Shown one piece after another: positions 1 to 7,201 of a stretch of 29,914 nt of DNA (position 1 is its first letter; each line of letters begins with the position of its first letter). The stretch comes from JAWKIW01 sp046331175. Lineage in GTDB: Bacteria > Actinomycetota > Acidimicrobiia > Acidimicrobiales > Acidimicrobilacustridaceae. The notes below the pieces were generated by a model that did not search any database, had not been told where the DNA came from, and saw only the letters and a program-made list of their open reading frames with translations. A program made the position numbers and the translations under genes. The stretch spans positions 1 through 29,914 of the forward strand of contig JAXLRI010000028.1 of NCBI GenBank assembly GCA_046331175.1, in the 5' to 3' direction.

Positions 1-1
1 G

Positions 2-901
2 CTCGCCCGCAGCGACCTGCCGGCGAGCGACGCCGCCTCGGCCGCCACCGCCCCCGGTGTCACCGGCGCCTGGGCCGTCGGCCAGTCGATGGCGACGCTG
101 CGCGCCGACGGCCACGAGGAGGGTGTCGCCGTCGTCGGCCTCCCGGCCGGCGCCCCGACCGCACCCGCGGCCCTCGCCGCCCGCCCCGACGGTGTGGTCG
201 TCGACCAGAAGCTGGCCGACGACGCCGGGGTGCACGTGGGCGACACCGTCACGGTCGCCCCCGGCGACCTCCGCCTGGCGGTGGTCGGCATCGACGACCT
301 GGGCTCCATCCAGCACGCCCCGGTGGCCGTCACGTCGCTGTCGACCTGGCAGCGGCTGCGGTACGCCCCCTTCTCCCCCGCCGGCTCGGCCGTGCCCGAC
401 CGGGCCGGCGCCGTGCTGGTGCGCACCACCGGCTCGCTCGACGCCGTCGGCGCCGCCACCGGCGCCGGCACCGAGGTCGTCACCACGGCCACGGCGGTCA
501 CGTCGGTCCCCGGCTACGCCGAGGAGACCGGCACCATCGGCATGCTGCGCGCCTTCCTGTTCGCCATCGCCGCCCTGCTGGTGGCCGTGGTGTTCTGGGT
601 CCTCACCCTGCAGAAGGAGGGCCCGCTGGCGGTGCTGCGCACCAGCGGCGCCTCCCGCCGCCTGCTGCTCGGTGCCTACCTGGTCCAGGTGCTGATCGTG
701 ACGGTCGCGGGCGTCGCCCTCGGGCTGGCCGCCGCCACCGGCGCCGCCGCCCTGCTCCCCGCCGGCGCCTTCGTCCTGACCTCGACCAACGCCCTCGCCG
801 CCGCCGGGCTGCTGGTGGTCCTCGCCGTGGCCGGCTCGGCGACCTCGCTGCGACGCCTGCTCACCGTCGACCCGCTGCTCAGCCTCGGCCGCATCGGCTG
901 A
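2..901 (+). CDS. ABC transporter permease, FtsX/MacB type (C-terminal part, 5' truncated)
   Basis: The reading frame is open from base 2, so the gene begins upstream of the window; 299 residues are visible. The last third has three hydrophobic membrane segments (about nt 545-605, 675-760 and 790-850). The first is followed by the motif LQKEGPLAVLRTSGAS, typical of the cytoplasmic loop of FtsX-fold permeases, where the ATPase couples. The preceding soluble stretch (nt 2-540), with GVHVGDTVTVAPGDLRLAVVG, resembles the extracytoplasmic MacB-like periplasmic core domain. An ATPase gene follows after 43 bp, so the two likely form one type VII (MacB/LolCDE-like) ABC system, which moves or extracts substrates at the outer face of the membrane rather than pumping through a channel. 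The substrate cannot be told. The family assignment is firm; the start lies outside the window. Confidence 0.88.
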   Translation, partial: LARSDLPASDAASAATAPGVTGAWAVGQSMATLRADGHEEGVAVVGLPAGAPTAPAALAARPDGVVVDQKLADDAGVHVGDTVTVAPGDLRLAVVGIDDLGSIQHAPVAVTSLSTWQRLRYAPFSPAGSAVPDRAGAVLVRTTGSLDAVGAATGAGTEVVTTATAVTSVPGYAEETGTIGMLRAFLFAIAALLVAVVFWVLTLQKEGPLAVLRTSGASRRLLLGAYLVQVLIVTVAGVALGLAAATGAAALLPAGAFVLTSTNALAAAGLLVVLAVAGSATSLRRLLTVDPLLSLGRIG

Positions 902-944
902 CCGCCGAGCCACCGCCGTCCGCCTGCCCGACCTGGAGGCCCCG

Positions 945-1742
945 ATGACCGCCGCCACCGCCACCACCACCCCGACCCTCGACCCCACCACCGCCCCGGA
1001 GGCCCCCGTGCACCGCCTGCCCACCACCACGACCACCGCGACGATCGCCGCCTCGTCCACCTCGTCCGCCGGTGCGACGCCCGCCGTCGCGCTCGCCCTG
1101 GAGGACGTGACGGTGCGCCGGGGTGAGGTCGACGTCCTGCGGGGCGTCGACCTGTCCCTGCCGGCAGGTCGGCTGGTCGCCCTCCTCGGCCCGAGCGGCT
1201 CGGGCAAGACGACGATGCTCGCCGTGGCCGGCGGGCTGCTGGCGCCGACCGCGGGCACGGTGCGCCTGCTCGGCGACCCCCTGCACCGGTCGAGCGGCGA
1301 CGTGGACGTGGACGTGGCCCGCCGGGCCGCGTTCGTCCTGCAGGCCGCCTCGACGGTGCCCTTCCTCACCGCCGAGGAGCACCTGGTGCTGCACCGGATC
1401 GTGGCCGGAGATCGGGCCGGCGCCGACGATCGGGCCCGGGCCGCCGAGCTGCTGGCCGCCGTCGACCTCGCCGACCGAGGTGACCGCTACCCCGACCAGC
1501 TGTCGGGCGGCGAGCGCCAGCGGCTGTGCGTCGCCCAGGCCCTGGCGACCGGGGCGCCGGTGGTGCTGGCCGACGAGCCGACCGCCAGCCTCGACAGGGC
1601 CCGCGGCCGCGCCGTGGTCGAGCTGCTCGCCGACCACGCCCACGGCAACGGCGCCACCGTGCTGGTGGCCACCCACGACGAGCGGGCGCTCGACCTGGTC
1701 GACGCCGTGGTGCGCATCGAGGACGGCACGCTGATCGCCTGA
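945..1742 (+). CDS. ABC transporter ATP-binding protein, LolD/MacB type
   Basis: This 265-aa ATPase drives the FtsX-like permease encoded just upstream. It has Walker A (GPSGSGKT), the signature LSGGERQ, Walker B with catalytic Glu (VVLADEPTASLD) and the switch His (VATHDER), so it should hydrolyse ATP. The first ~45 residues are a Thr/Ala/Pro-rich extension before the usual N-terminus (LALEDVTVRRGEVDVLRGVDL). The ATG at 945 follows a GGAGG 5 nt upstream. A second in-frame start, GTG at 1008, also has GGAGG at the same spacing; it would shorten the extension by 21 residues and give a length nearer the family norm of about 230-240. The start is therefore open. It ends 46 bp before a palindromic element that may act as the operon's terminator. 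Confidence 0.9.
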   Translation: MTAATATTTPTLDPTTAPEAPVHRLPTTTTTATIAASSTSSAGATPAVALALEDVTVRRGEVDVLRGVDLSLPAGRLVALLGPSGSGKTTMLAVAGGLLAPTAGTVRLLGDPLHRSSGDVDVDVARRAAFVLQAASTVPFLTAEEHLVLHRIVAGDRAGADDRARAAELLAAVDLADRGDRYPDQLSGGERQRLCVAQALATGAPVVLADEPTASLDRARGRAVVELLADHAHGNGATVLVATHDERALDLVDAVVRIEDGTLIA

Positions 1743-1787
1743 CTCGAGCCGAGCCCGCCCGCCGGCACCCCCTCGCCTCCCCTCGCC

Positions 1788-1838
1788 CGAACTTTGGAGG
1801 ATTCGCGTCGAGGGGTGACGCGGATCCTCCAACGTTCG
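1788..1838. repeat. Palindromic repeat element, copy 1 (possible bidirectional terminator)
   Basis: A 21-nt left arm (1789-1809) and right arm (1817-1837) are inverted complements with two mismatches, separated by a 7-nt loop ending GGGGT; one more C-G pair closes it at 1788/1838. The element is much more AT-rich than its surroundings. It lies between two convergent genes (ends 1742 and 1904). A second copy is at 25495-25547, with an identical left arm, the same loop length and also between convergent genes. There is no T-tract as in a classical intrinsic terminator. The rest of 1743-1903 is GC-rich and holds nothing else I recognise. Confidence 0.75.
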
Positions 1839-1903
1839 CTCGGAAGAGAGCGGGCGGGGGCGGAGCAGGAGTGGACCGCGGGTGGAGCGGGAGGGGCGTG
1901 GGG

Positions 1904-2806
1904 CTACGGCGCGAGGGTGGCGGCGAGGCGGGCGGCGCTGTCGTCGTCGGGGACCGGCAGCTGGGCGACCACCCGCACGTCGGGCCACTCGTCAGACGTG
2001 AGCTGCTGGAACTCGAAGGTCAGCGGGCCGGCGACCGGGTGGTCGTAGCGGCGCAGGCGGGTGTGGAACCCGGCCACGTCCTGGTCGTCCCACCACGTGG
2101 CGAACTCGGGGCTGCCGGCGCGCAGGCGGGCGATGAGCCCGCGCACCACGGGATCGTGGCGGCGCGAGGCCGTGTCGGCCCGGAAGCGGGACAACAGGTG
2201 GCGGGCCTCGGCCTCCCAGTCGACGATGAGTCGCCGCACCGCCGGTCGGGCGAACACGATCCACAGCAGGTTGCGCTCGCCCTCGGGCAGGTCGGCGGCC
2301 TCGGGGTACAGGGCCCCCTGGGCCCGGTTCCACGCGAGGTACTCCCAGCGGGGCCCGAGCAGGTACGCAGGGTTGGGGTCGAGGGCGTCGAGCAGGTGGA
2401 CCAGCGCGTCGGGCGGCGGTGGCAGCGTCGCCGCCTCCCCCGGCACCGGCTCGGGCGCCGACCCGTCGTCGGCCAGGGCGAGCAGGTGGGCGTGCTCGGC
2501 GTCGTCGAGCAACAGGGTGCGGGCCAGGGCGTCGAGGACGCTGCGCGAGGCGTTGATCGGACGGCCCTGCTCGAGCCACGTGTACCAGGTGACCGACACC
2601 CCGGCGAGCATCGCCACCTCCTCCCGGCGCAGGCCTGGTGCCCGGCGGCGGTGCCCGGCCGGCAGGCCCACGTCGGCCGGTGCGATGGCCTCACGGCGGT
2701 GGCGGAGGAACGCCGCCAGGTCGACGCGGCGAGCCGTGCGATCGGCCGGGCCGGGGCCACCGGTGCCGGTCGCAGCCGCAGCGACGTCGTCGGGACCGGG
2801 GACCAT
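1904..2806 (-). CDS. XRE-family transcriptional regulator with MmyB-like ligand-binding domain
   Basis: This 300-aa DNA-binding regulator has a disordered Ala/Gly/Pro leader (residues 1-28), then an XRE helix-turn-helix at about residues 30-100. The stretch RRAPGLRREEVAMLAGVS followed by TWYTWLEQGR is diagnostic of the actinobacterial MmyB-like group. The C-terminal ~190 residues match the usual ligand-binding half (NPAYLLGPRWEYLAWNRA, WDDQDVAGFHTRLRRYDHPVAGPLTFEFQQL), which in known members is PAS-like and can bind a fatty-acid-like ligand. The ATG at 2806 is the only start upstream of the HTH; a run of G lies directly before it, with no clear Shine-Dalgarno. It is divergent from an aminotransferase across 156 bp that hold two identical dyads, so regulation of itself and of the aminotransferase is the simplest reading. 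The ligand is unknown. Confidence 0.9.
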   Translation of the reverse strand: MVPGPDDVAAAATGTGGPGPADRTARRVDLAAFLRHRREAIAPADVGLPAGHRRRAPGLRREEVAMLAGVSVTWYTWLEQGRPINASRSVLDALARTLLLDDAEHAHLLALADDGSAPEPVPGEAATLPPPPDALVHLLDALDPNPAYLLGPRWEYLAWNRAQGALYPEAADLPEGERNLLWIVFARPAVRRLIVDWEAEARHLLSRFRADTASRRHDPVVRGLIARLRAGSPEFATWWDDQDVAGFHTRLRRYDHPVAGPLTFEFQQLTSDEWPDVRVVAQLPVPDDDSAARLAATLAP

Positions 2807-2839
2807 CCCCCCACTTCACCAGACCCACGCCCGCCGTGC

Positions 2840-2858
2840 CTGGTGGTGGCGGCACCAG
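2840..2858. promoter_or_regulatory. Operator-like dyad, copy 1 (CTGGTG-N7-CACCAG)
   Basis: A perfect 6-bp inverted repeat with a 7-bp spacer lies in the divergent intergenic region between the XRE regulator and the aminotransferase. It sits inside a 24-bp stretch (2839-2862) that recurs at 2894-2917 with one mismatch. A further half-site CACCAG lies at 2817-2822, 11 bp from the regulator's start codon. The binding protein is inferred, most simply the adjacent XRE regulator. Confidence 0.55.
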
Positions 2859-2894
2859 CATCGGGTGGCCCTCGTCCACCCACCGCAGCTGACC

Positions 2895-2913
2895 CTGGTG
2901 GTCGCGGCACCAG
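2895..2913. promoter_or_regulatory. Operator-like dyad, copy 2 (CTGGTG-N7-CACCAG)
   Basis: This is the second copy of the same dyad, 55 bp centre to centre from the first, or about five helical turns, so both would lie on a similar face of the DNA. It ends 49 bp before the aminotransferase start codon, where a repressor or activator could act on that promoter. Confidence 0.55.
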
Positions 2914-2949
2914 CATCCGGCGCACCTCCCGCCCGGCGGCGGCAGCCCG

Positions 2950-2955
2950 CACGAT
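2950..2955 (+). promoter_or_regulatory. Candidate -10 box (CACGAT) of a leaderless aminotransferase transcript
   Basis: CACGAT lies 7 nt before the ATG at 2963, the spacing seen at several other genes of this window. It departs from TAnnnT at the first base, so it is weaker. There is no Shine-Dalgarno sequence before the ATG, which fits leaderless translation. Confidence 0.35.
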
Positions 2956-2962
2956 CGCAGCC

Positions 2963-4291
2963 ATGACCACGACCGTCCCCACCTCGGCCCGAGCCCGCGC
3001 CGTCACCTCGTCGGCCATCCGCGACATCCTCGCCGTGGTGGACCGGCCCGGCGTGCTGTCGCTGGCGGGCGGCCTGCCCGCCGCCGACCTGCTCGACACC
3101 GACGCGGTGGGCGCCGCGGTGGACGCCGCCCTCGGCCGCCGCGGCCGGCTGGGCCCGACCGCCCTGCAGTACGGCCCCACCGAGGGCGACGAGACGCTGC
3201 GGGAGCTGCTGGCGACGCGCCACGGCGTCGCCGTCGACCAGGTGCTGGTGACCTCCGGGGCCCAACAGGCCCTCGACCTGGTGCTGCGGGCGGTCGCCGA
3301 CCCGGGCGACGCCGTGGCCATCACCGATCCCGGCTACCTCGGCGCGGTCCAGGCCGCGGCCGCAGCCGGGCTGGTGGTGCGACCGGCCGCGTCGGACGGC
3401 GACGGACTCGACGTCGACGCGCTGGCCACGACCCTCGGGCGCTCCCCGCGCGCCGATCGACCCGACCGAGCCGCTCGCACCGGCTCGCCCAAGGCCCTGC
3501 ACGTCGTGCCGACGTTCCACAACCCCACCGGGGCCGTGCTCGCGGACGAGCGCCGGCGGGCCCTGGGCGCGCTGGCCGACCGCCACGGCATGGTCGTGCT
3601 CGAGGACGACCCGTACCGGGACCTGTGGTTCGACGAGGCGGCCGCCGGTCTGGCCCCGGTGGCCGACCACGGCGAGCTCGTCGTCCGGATCGGCTCGGCC
3701 TCCAAGGTGCTGGCTCCCGGCCTGCGGGTCGGCTGGGCGATCGGTCCCCGGCCGATCGTCGCCGCCGCCGTGCGGCTGAAGCAGGCCGCCGACCTGCACA
3801 CCGGTGGCCTCGACCAGCTCGTGGTCGCCCACCTGCTCGCCGACGAGGCCGCCCACCTGGCCCACCTGCAGCGGGCTCGGCGCACCTATGCGCGTCGGGC
3901 CGCCGCGCTGGGGCGCGCCCTCGAGGAGGCGCTCGGCGATCGGCTGGCGCTGCCTCCGGTGCGGGGCGGCCTGTTCCTCTGGGGCCGGGCCACCGACGGG
4001 ACCGACACCACCGCCCTGTTGCCCCGCGCCGTCGCGGGCGGCGTGGCGTTCGTCCCGGGATCGGCGTTCGCCGTCGGCCCCGGTGGCGACGGCCACGCCG
4101 ACCGGCTGCGGTTGTCCTTCGCGTCGGTCGGCCCCGACCAGGCCGAGGAGGCGGCGGCCCGCCTGGCCGCGGCGTGGGCGTCGTCACCCGAGACGAGCCC
4201 CTCGACAGGTCGAGCGACGAGCGAGCCGACGGGCGAGCCGACGAACGATCCGTCGGGCGGGCCGGTCGCGGTCGGTGCGCTCGGGGCCTGA
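2963..4291 (+). CDS. PLP-dependent aminotransferase, class I/II (2-aminoadipate aminotransferase / MocR-catalytic-like)
   Basis: This 442-aa fold-type I enzyme transfers an amino group between an amino acid and a 2-oxo acid. Visible family marks are PGVLSLAGGLP near the N-terminus, QYGPTEGDETLRELLA, the cofactor-binding TSGAQQALDLV, PTFHNPTGAVL, EDDPYRDLWF and the Schiff-base lysine K248 in SASKVLAPGLRVGWAIGP. It resembles the LysN-like/MocR catalytic module but has no GntR-type HTH; regulation seems to be left to the divergent XRE gene. The open frame continues far upstream, but the ATG at 2963 fits the family N-terminus. The last ~35 residues are a low-complexity Ser/Thr/Pro/Glu/Gly tail not expected in the fold. 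The substrate cannot be assigned from sequence. The stop codon sits in the loop of a hairpin. Confidence 0.88.
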   Translation: MTTTVPTSARARAVTSSAIRDILAVVDRPGVLSLAGGLPAADLLDTDAVGAAVDAALGRRGRLGPTALQYGPTEGDETLRELLATRHGVAVDQVLVTSGAQQALDLVLRAVADPGDAVAITDPGYLGAVQAAAAAGLVVRPAASDGDGLDVDALATTLGRSPRADRPDRAARTGSPKALHVVPTFHNPTGAVLADERRRALGALADRHGMVVLEDDPYRDLWFDEAAAGLAPVADHGELVVRIGSASKVLAPGLRVGWAIGPRPIVAAAVRLKQAADLHTGGLDQLVVAHLLADEAAHLAHLQRARRTYARRAAALGRALEEALGDRLALPPVRGGLFLWGRATDGTDTTALLPRAVAGGVAFVPGSAFAVGPGGDGHADRLRLSFASVGPDQAEEAAARLAAAWASSPETSPSTGRATSEPTGEPTNDPSGGPVAVGALGA

Positions 4292-4298
4292 GGCCCCG
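4282..4298. terminator. Hairpin with the aminotransferase stop codon as its loop
   Basis: A perfect 7-bp stem (CGGGGCC at 4282-4288 with GGCCCCG at 4292-4298) encloses a 3-nt loop that is exactly the TGA stop codon. It fills most of the 14-bp gap between this gene and the convergent dedA-like gene and could stop transcription from both sides. There is no T-tract, and in such GC-rich DNA a short hairpin may arise by chance. Confidence 0.45.
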
Positions 4299-4305
4299 GC
4301 GCGGA

Positions 4306-4968
4306 TCAGGCCGCTTCGTCGGCGGTGGCGGTGCGGGCCTGCTCGCGCTTGTGGCGGAAGTACTCGATGGCCACCGGGATCAGCGACAGCACGATGATGA
4401 CGGCGATGATCGGCAGCAGGTACTTGTCGATCTTCTCGGGACCGATGCGGTCGCCGAGCAGGTAGCCGAGGGTGGTGACGCCGACGGCCCAGATGAAGGC
4501 GCCGACGACGTTGTAGGCCACGAAGGTGCGGTAGTGCATCTTGCCGACCCCGGCCACGATGGGAGCGAAGGTGCGCACCACCGGCACGAAGCGGGCGAGG
4601 ATGATCGTCTTGGAGCCGTGCTTGTCGAAGTAGGCCTGGGCCTTCTCGATGTGCTCGACCTTGAACAGCTTGGAGTCGGGGCGGCTGAAGATGGACGGCC
4701 CGACCTTCTTGCCGAACATGTAGCCGACCTGGTCGCCGAGGAAGGCCGCCAGGAAGCACCCGACCAGCAGGACGGGCAGCGGGGCCAGCTTGCCGCCGGC
4801 CGACAGCAGGCCGGCGGTGAACAGCAGGGAGTCGCCCGGCAGGAAGAAGCCGATGAGCAGGCCGGACTCGGCGAAGATGATCAGGAACAGCCCGATGGTG
4901 CCGAACTTGTTCAGCAGCTCTTGGGGGTTGAGCCAGTCCGAGATGGCGGCCAGGACGTGCGAACGCAT
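4306..4968 (-). CDS. DedA/VTT-domain membrane protein
   Basis: This 220-aa polytopic membrane protein belongs to the DedA (SNARE-associated/VTT) family, some members of which are lipid scramblases or flippases for undecaprenyl phosphate or phosphatidylethanolamine and support membrane homeostasis. Signature parts are the FLPGDSLLFTAGLL re-entrant segment, FLGDQVGYMFGKKVG, and ILARFVPVVRTFAPIVAGVG with the conserved Arg residues, followed by YRTFVAYNVVGAFIW. A C-terminal hydrophobic helix and a charged tail (HKREQARTATADEAA) follow. Length is normal for the family. The ATG at 4968 has no Shine-Dalgarno but has a TAGGGT box 6 nt upstream, so the mRNA is probably leaderless. The lipid handled here cannot be read from the sequence. 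Confidence 0.93.
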   Translation of the reverse strand: MRSHVLAAISDWLNPQELLNKFGTIGLFLIIFAESGLLIGFFLPGDSLLFTAGLLSAGGKLAPLPVLLVGCFLAAFLGDQVGYMFGKKVGPSIFSRPDSKLFKVEHIEKAQAYFDKHGSKTIILARFVPVVRTFAPIVAGVGKMHYRTFVAYNVVGAFIWAVGVTTLGYLLGDRIGPEKIDKYLLPIIAVIIVLSLIPVAIEYFRHKREQARTATADEAA

Positions 4969-4974
4969 CGGACC

Positions 4975-4980
4975 ACCCTA
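4975..4980 (-). promoter_or_regulatory. -10 box (TAGGGT) of leaderless dedA-like transcript
   Basis: On the minus strand TAGGGT is followed by exactly 6 nt and then the ATG, so transcription would begin at or next to the start codon. The pattern recurs at several genes in the window. Confidence 0.5.
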
Positions 4981-5033
4981 GTTCGGCCCCCTCCGCGGAT
5001 CGAAGCACCGACGAGGCCCTCGCTGCCGGCCGG

Positions 5034-5086
5034 GCGGCCGGGAGGCCGTCGCCGAGCGGCCGGGAGGCCGTCGCCGAGCGGCCGGG
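5034..5086. repeat. 22-bp tandem repeat, 2.4 copies
   Basis: The unit at 5034-5055 repeats exactly at 5056-5077, with a partial third copy at 5078-5086. On the minus strand each unit holds a short hairpin (CGGCC-TCCC-GGCCG), and the partial copy forms another stem (5079-5083 with 5091-5095) whose loop contains the stop codon of the downstream-read gene at 5088. It lies in the 119-bp gap between two minus-strand genes and may act as a terminator array or be simple slippage. Confidence 0.8.
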
Positions 5087-5087
5087 C

Positions 5088-6050
5088 TCAGGCCGGAGGC
5101 GGCGGGGGTGGCTGGCCGAACTCGAGCCAGCCCAGGCCGGTGTCGCCGGTGTCGAGGTCGGTGAACCGGGACATGGCCCGCGGGAACCGGGCCTCGCGGC
5201 CGTCGGGGGCCACGAGCAGGACGGGCGACCATGCGATCGGGTCGACGGTCATCCGCCGCGTGGGCGCCCCCTCGTCCTGGGCCCGCAGCTCGTAGGTGAT
5301 GGGCCCGTCGGGGATGCCCTCGCCGTCGAGGTGCTCCTGGGTGGAGAAGTGGGTGACGACCTCGGTGGTCGCCCCCGGCGCCTGGTGGTAGCCCATGGCG
5401 AACAGGCCCTCGGGCTTGGTGGTGACGGCGTGGAAGCGCTCGGCCGAGCCGTCGAGGCGGAAGGCGGTCCAGCACCAGCCCAGGCCCCACCAGTCGCGCA
5501 GGCCCCACGAGTGGTCGCGCTGGCCGTAGCCGTCGAAGGCGATGGTGTCGGAGCCCACCTGGATCTCGCCGTGGACCGTGCAGGGCACCTCGTAGCGGGT
5601 CAACCCGATCGGGAACGGGAAGACCTCGCCATCGGTCTCCCACTCGAGGTCGAAGCCGAACGGCACCCGCTCGCCGGCGGCCCCGTGGTAGGTGTCGGCG
5701 GGGTGGTCGAGCTGGACCGCGAACGCCTCGAGCCCGAGGCTCCACCGCTCGTTCGGCTCCTCGATGTTGTGGTCGGCCCACAGCCCGTCGTGGCGCACCT
5801 CGAGCGACGAGCCCGACGGCAGCGGCACCTCGTGGTCGATGACCGTGACCAGCTTGCGATCGGGGCCCACGAGGCAGGCCCAGTACCAGACCACCCCGAG
5901 GTTGGGGTACTTGCCGATGCGCACGTAGCCGCCGAGGCCGCCGTCGGGACGACAGAAGTCGAAGTACCACGACTCGTTCCACAGCTCCTCGGGACCCGAC
6001 TCGTGGGGCGACTCGTCGGCGGGGTTCGGCGCGGGGATCTCGAGGGCCAT
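5088..6050 (-). CDS. CrtC/AttH-like (DUF7064/DUF7065-type) protein
   Basis: This 320-aa soluble protein has no signal peptide or membrane helix. I recognise the actinobacterial group with the motif YGQRDHSWGLRDWW (residues 175-188) and an early ESWYFDF segment, related to the beta-barrel, lipocalin-like fold of hydroxyneurosporene synthase (CrtC) and AttH. Members are often encoded near lipid or steroid catabolism genes, but no specific reaction is established for this group, so none is assigned. The C-terminus is a short Gly/Pro run (QPPPPPPA). The ATG at 6050 has a CAGGCT box 6 nt upstream and no Shine-Dalgarno. It is followed 119 bp later by the dedA-like gene on the same strand. Confidence 0.72.
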   Translation of the reverse strand: MALEIPAPNPADESPHESGPEELWNESWYFDFCRPDGGLGGYVRIGKYPNLGVVWYWACLVGPDRKLVTVIDHEVPLPSGSSLEVRHDGLWADHNIEEPNERWSLGLEAFAVQLDHPADTYHGAAGERVPFGFDLEWETDGEVFPFPIGLTRYEVPCTVHGEIQVGSDTIAFDGYGQRDHSWGLRDWWGLGWCWTAFRLDGSAERFHAVTTKPEGLFAMGYHQAPGATTEVVTHFSTQEHLDGEGIPDGPITYELRAQDEGAPTRRMTVDPIAWSPVLLVAPDGREARFPRAMSRFTDLDTGDTGLGWLEFGQPPPPPPA

Positions 6051-6056
6051 GGCGCC

Positions 6057-6062
6057 AGCCTG
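6057..6062 (-). promoter_or_regulatory. Weak -10 box (CAGGCT) before the CrtC/AttH-like gene
   Basis: CAGGCT is followed by 6 nt and the ATG at 6050. It matches TAnnnT except at the first base. It has the same geometry as the CAGACT box before the next gene upstream. Confidence 0.3.
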
Positions 6063-6105
6063 CCAGACCTCGCCGCACCGGATGACCGCCCCGCCGGTGG
6101 GCGAG

Positions 6106-7041
6106 TCAGTAGCCGACGGTGGGGTCGATCACGTTGACGAGGGGCTCGCCGGCCAGGCGCCGGCGGCAGTTGGTGACGAAGTCCTCCATCAGGGTGGCGA
6201 TGGCGCCGGGACCGCTCCACGACACGTGCGGGCTGAGCCGGACGGCGGGGTGGTCGTAGAGCCAGTGCCCCGCCGGCAGCGGCTCGGGCTCGACGGCGTC
6301 GAGCGAGGCCCGGGCCACGGTGCCGTCGTCGAGCGCGACCCGCAGGGCGTCCTGGTCGACGAGGCCGCCCCGGGCCACGTTGACCAGGTGGACGCCGGGG
6401 GTCATGGCGGCGAAGGCCTCCCGCCCCACGAGGTCTCGGGTGGCCGCGGTCAGCGGGGCGGCGACCACCACGTGGTGGGCGCCGGCCAGGGCGACGTCGA
6501 GATCGGCGACGACCTCGACCCCCGGCACCGGGCTGGGCTCGGGGCGGCGACGCACGCCGACGACCTCCACGTCGAAGGCCAGCGCCAGCCGGGCCACCCG
6601 GGCGCCGATGCCGCCCAGCCCGATGACCGCCACCCGCCGCCCGGCGAGGCCGCCGAGCTCGATCCCCTCCCGCCACCGCTCCGGCGAGATCCGCTCCCAC
6701 ACCCCGGGCAGGTCCTTCTCGAAGGCGAGCATCGTCGCCAGCACCCACTCGGAGATGGGGACGGCGCTGGCGCCGCGGCTGTTGGTCAGGACGCGGTCGC
6801 CGAGCAGCTCGAACGGGAAGGCGTCGACGCCGGTCCCGGTCACGTGGACCCACGTGACGCCCCGCCCGAGCAGGGCCGGCAGGTTGGGCGTGCCCCACGG
6901 CACCGTGAGCACGGCGTCGAAGCGGGCCGACGGGTCGACGTCGGCCTTGACCCGCACCGCCTCGACCACCACCTCGGCCCGCAGGTCCTCCGGCAGGCCG
7001 ATCGCGTCGGCGTCCCCCACGTGGCTGGCGATCCGGAGCAT
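6106..7041 (-). CDS. D-isomer-specific 2-hydroxyacid dehydrogenase
   Basis: This 311-aa NAD(P)-dependent oxidoreductase interconverts a 2-oxo acid and its D-2-hydroxy acid. The Rossmann dinucleotide motif GLGGIG is at residues 141-146, followed by a basic run (VRRRP) suggesting NADP(H) rather than NAD(H). The catalytic triad is visible: Arg224 in NVARGGLVD, Glu251/253 in DAVEPEPLP and His272 in SPHVSWSG. The length fits the short GyaR/GhrA-like members. Glyoxylate/hydroxypyruvate-type reduction is possible, but the substrate is not determined. The ATG at 7041 has a CAGACT box (7048-7053) 6 nt upstream and no Shine-Dalgarno. It is divergent from the MarR gene across 160 bp. Confidence 0.9.
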   Translation of the reverse strand: MLRIASHVGDADAIGLPEDLRAEVVVEAVRVKADVDPSARFDAVLTVPWGTPNLPALLGRGVTWVHVTGTGVDAFPFELLGDRVLTNSRGASAVPISEWVLATMLAFEKDLPGVWERISPERWREGIELGGLAGRRVAVIGLGGIGARVARLALAFDVEVVGVRRRPEPSPVPGVEVVADLDVALAGAHHVVVAAPLTAATRDLVGREAFAAMTPGVHLVNVARGGLVDQDALRVALDDGTVARASLDAVEPEPLPAGHWLYDHPAVRLSPHVSWSGPGAIATLMEDFVTNCRRRLAGEPLVNVIDPTVGY

Positions 7042-7104
7042 CCGGGGAGTCTGCCCGGCCCGCCGGCCGTCGCGGTGCCCCGTGCGGTGCCGTCCGCCAG
7101 ATCG

Positions 7105-7146
7105 TTCGCTAGGCTAAGGGAATAGTTTGCATAGGTAAGTAGTTGC
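7105..7146 (+). promoter_or_regulatory. AT-rich promoter/operator region of the marR-MFS operon
   Basis: This is the most AT-rich stretch in the neighbourhood, inside the 160-bp divergent gap. It holds an imperfect dyad (TTGCATAGGTAA at 7127-7138, symmetric at TTnCnTAnGnAA) and two similar words (TAGTTTGC, TAGTTGC) about 16 bp apart. The arrangement fits an autoregulatory MarR operator over the promoter. I cannot fix the -35 and -10 boxes with certainty. Confidence 0.4.
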
Positions 7147-7201
7147 TCCGAGCGAGGCGCCGGCGACAGGCCGGTGGCCTCCCCGACACGAGGCGGTCCC
7201 C

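Noticed and set aside
1526..2962. Upstream extension of the aminotransferase frame through the regulator gene
   Set aside because: It runs antisense to a well-defined XRE gene and through the palindromic element; the family N-terminus starts at 2963.
7042..7201. Possible tRNA or small RNA in the AT-rich divergent gap
   Set aside because: No cloverleaf, anticodon arm or strong terminator is visible; promoter/operator function explains the base composition.
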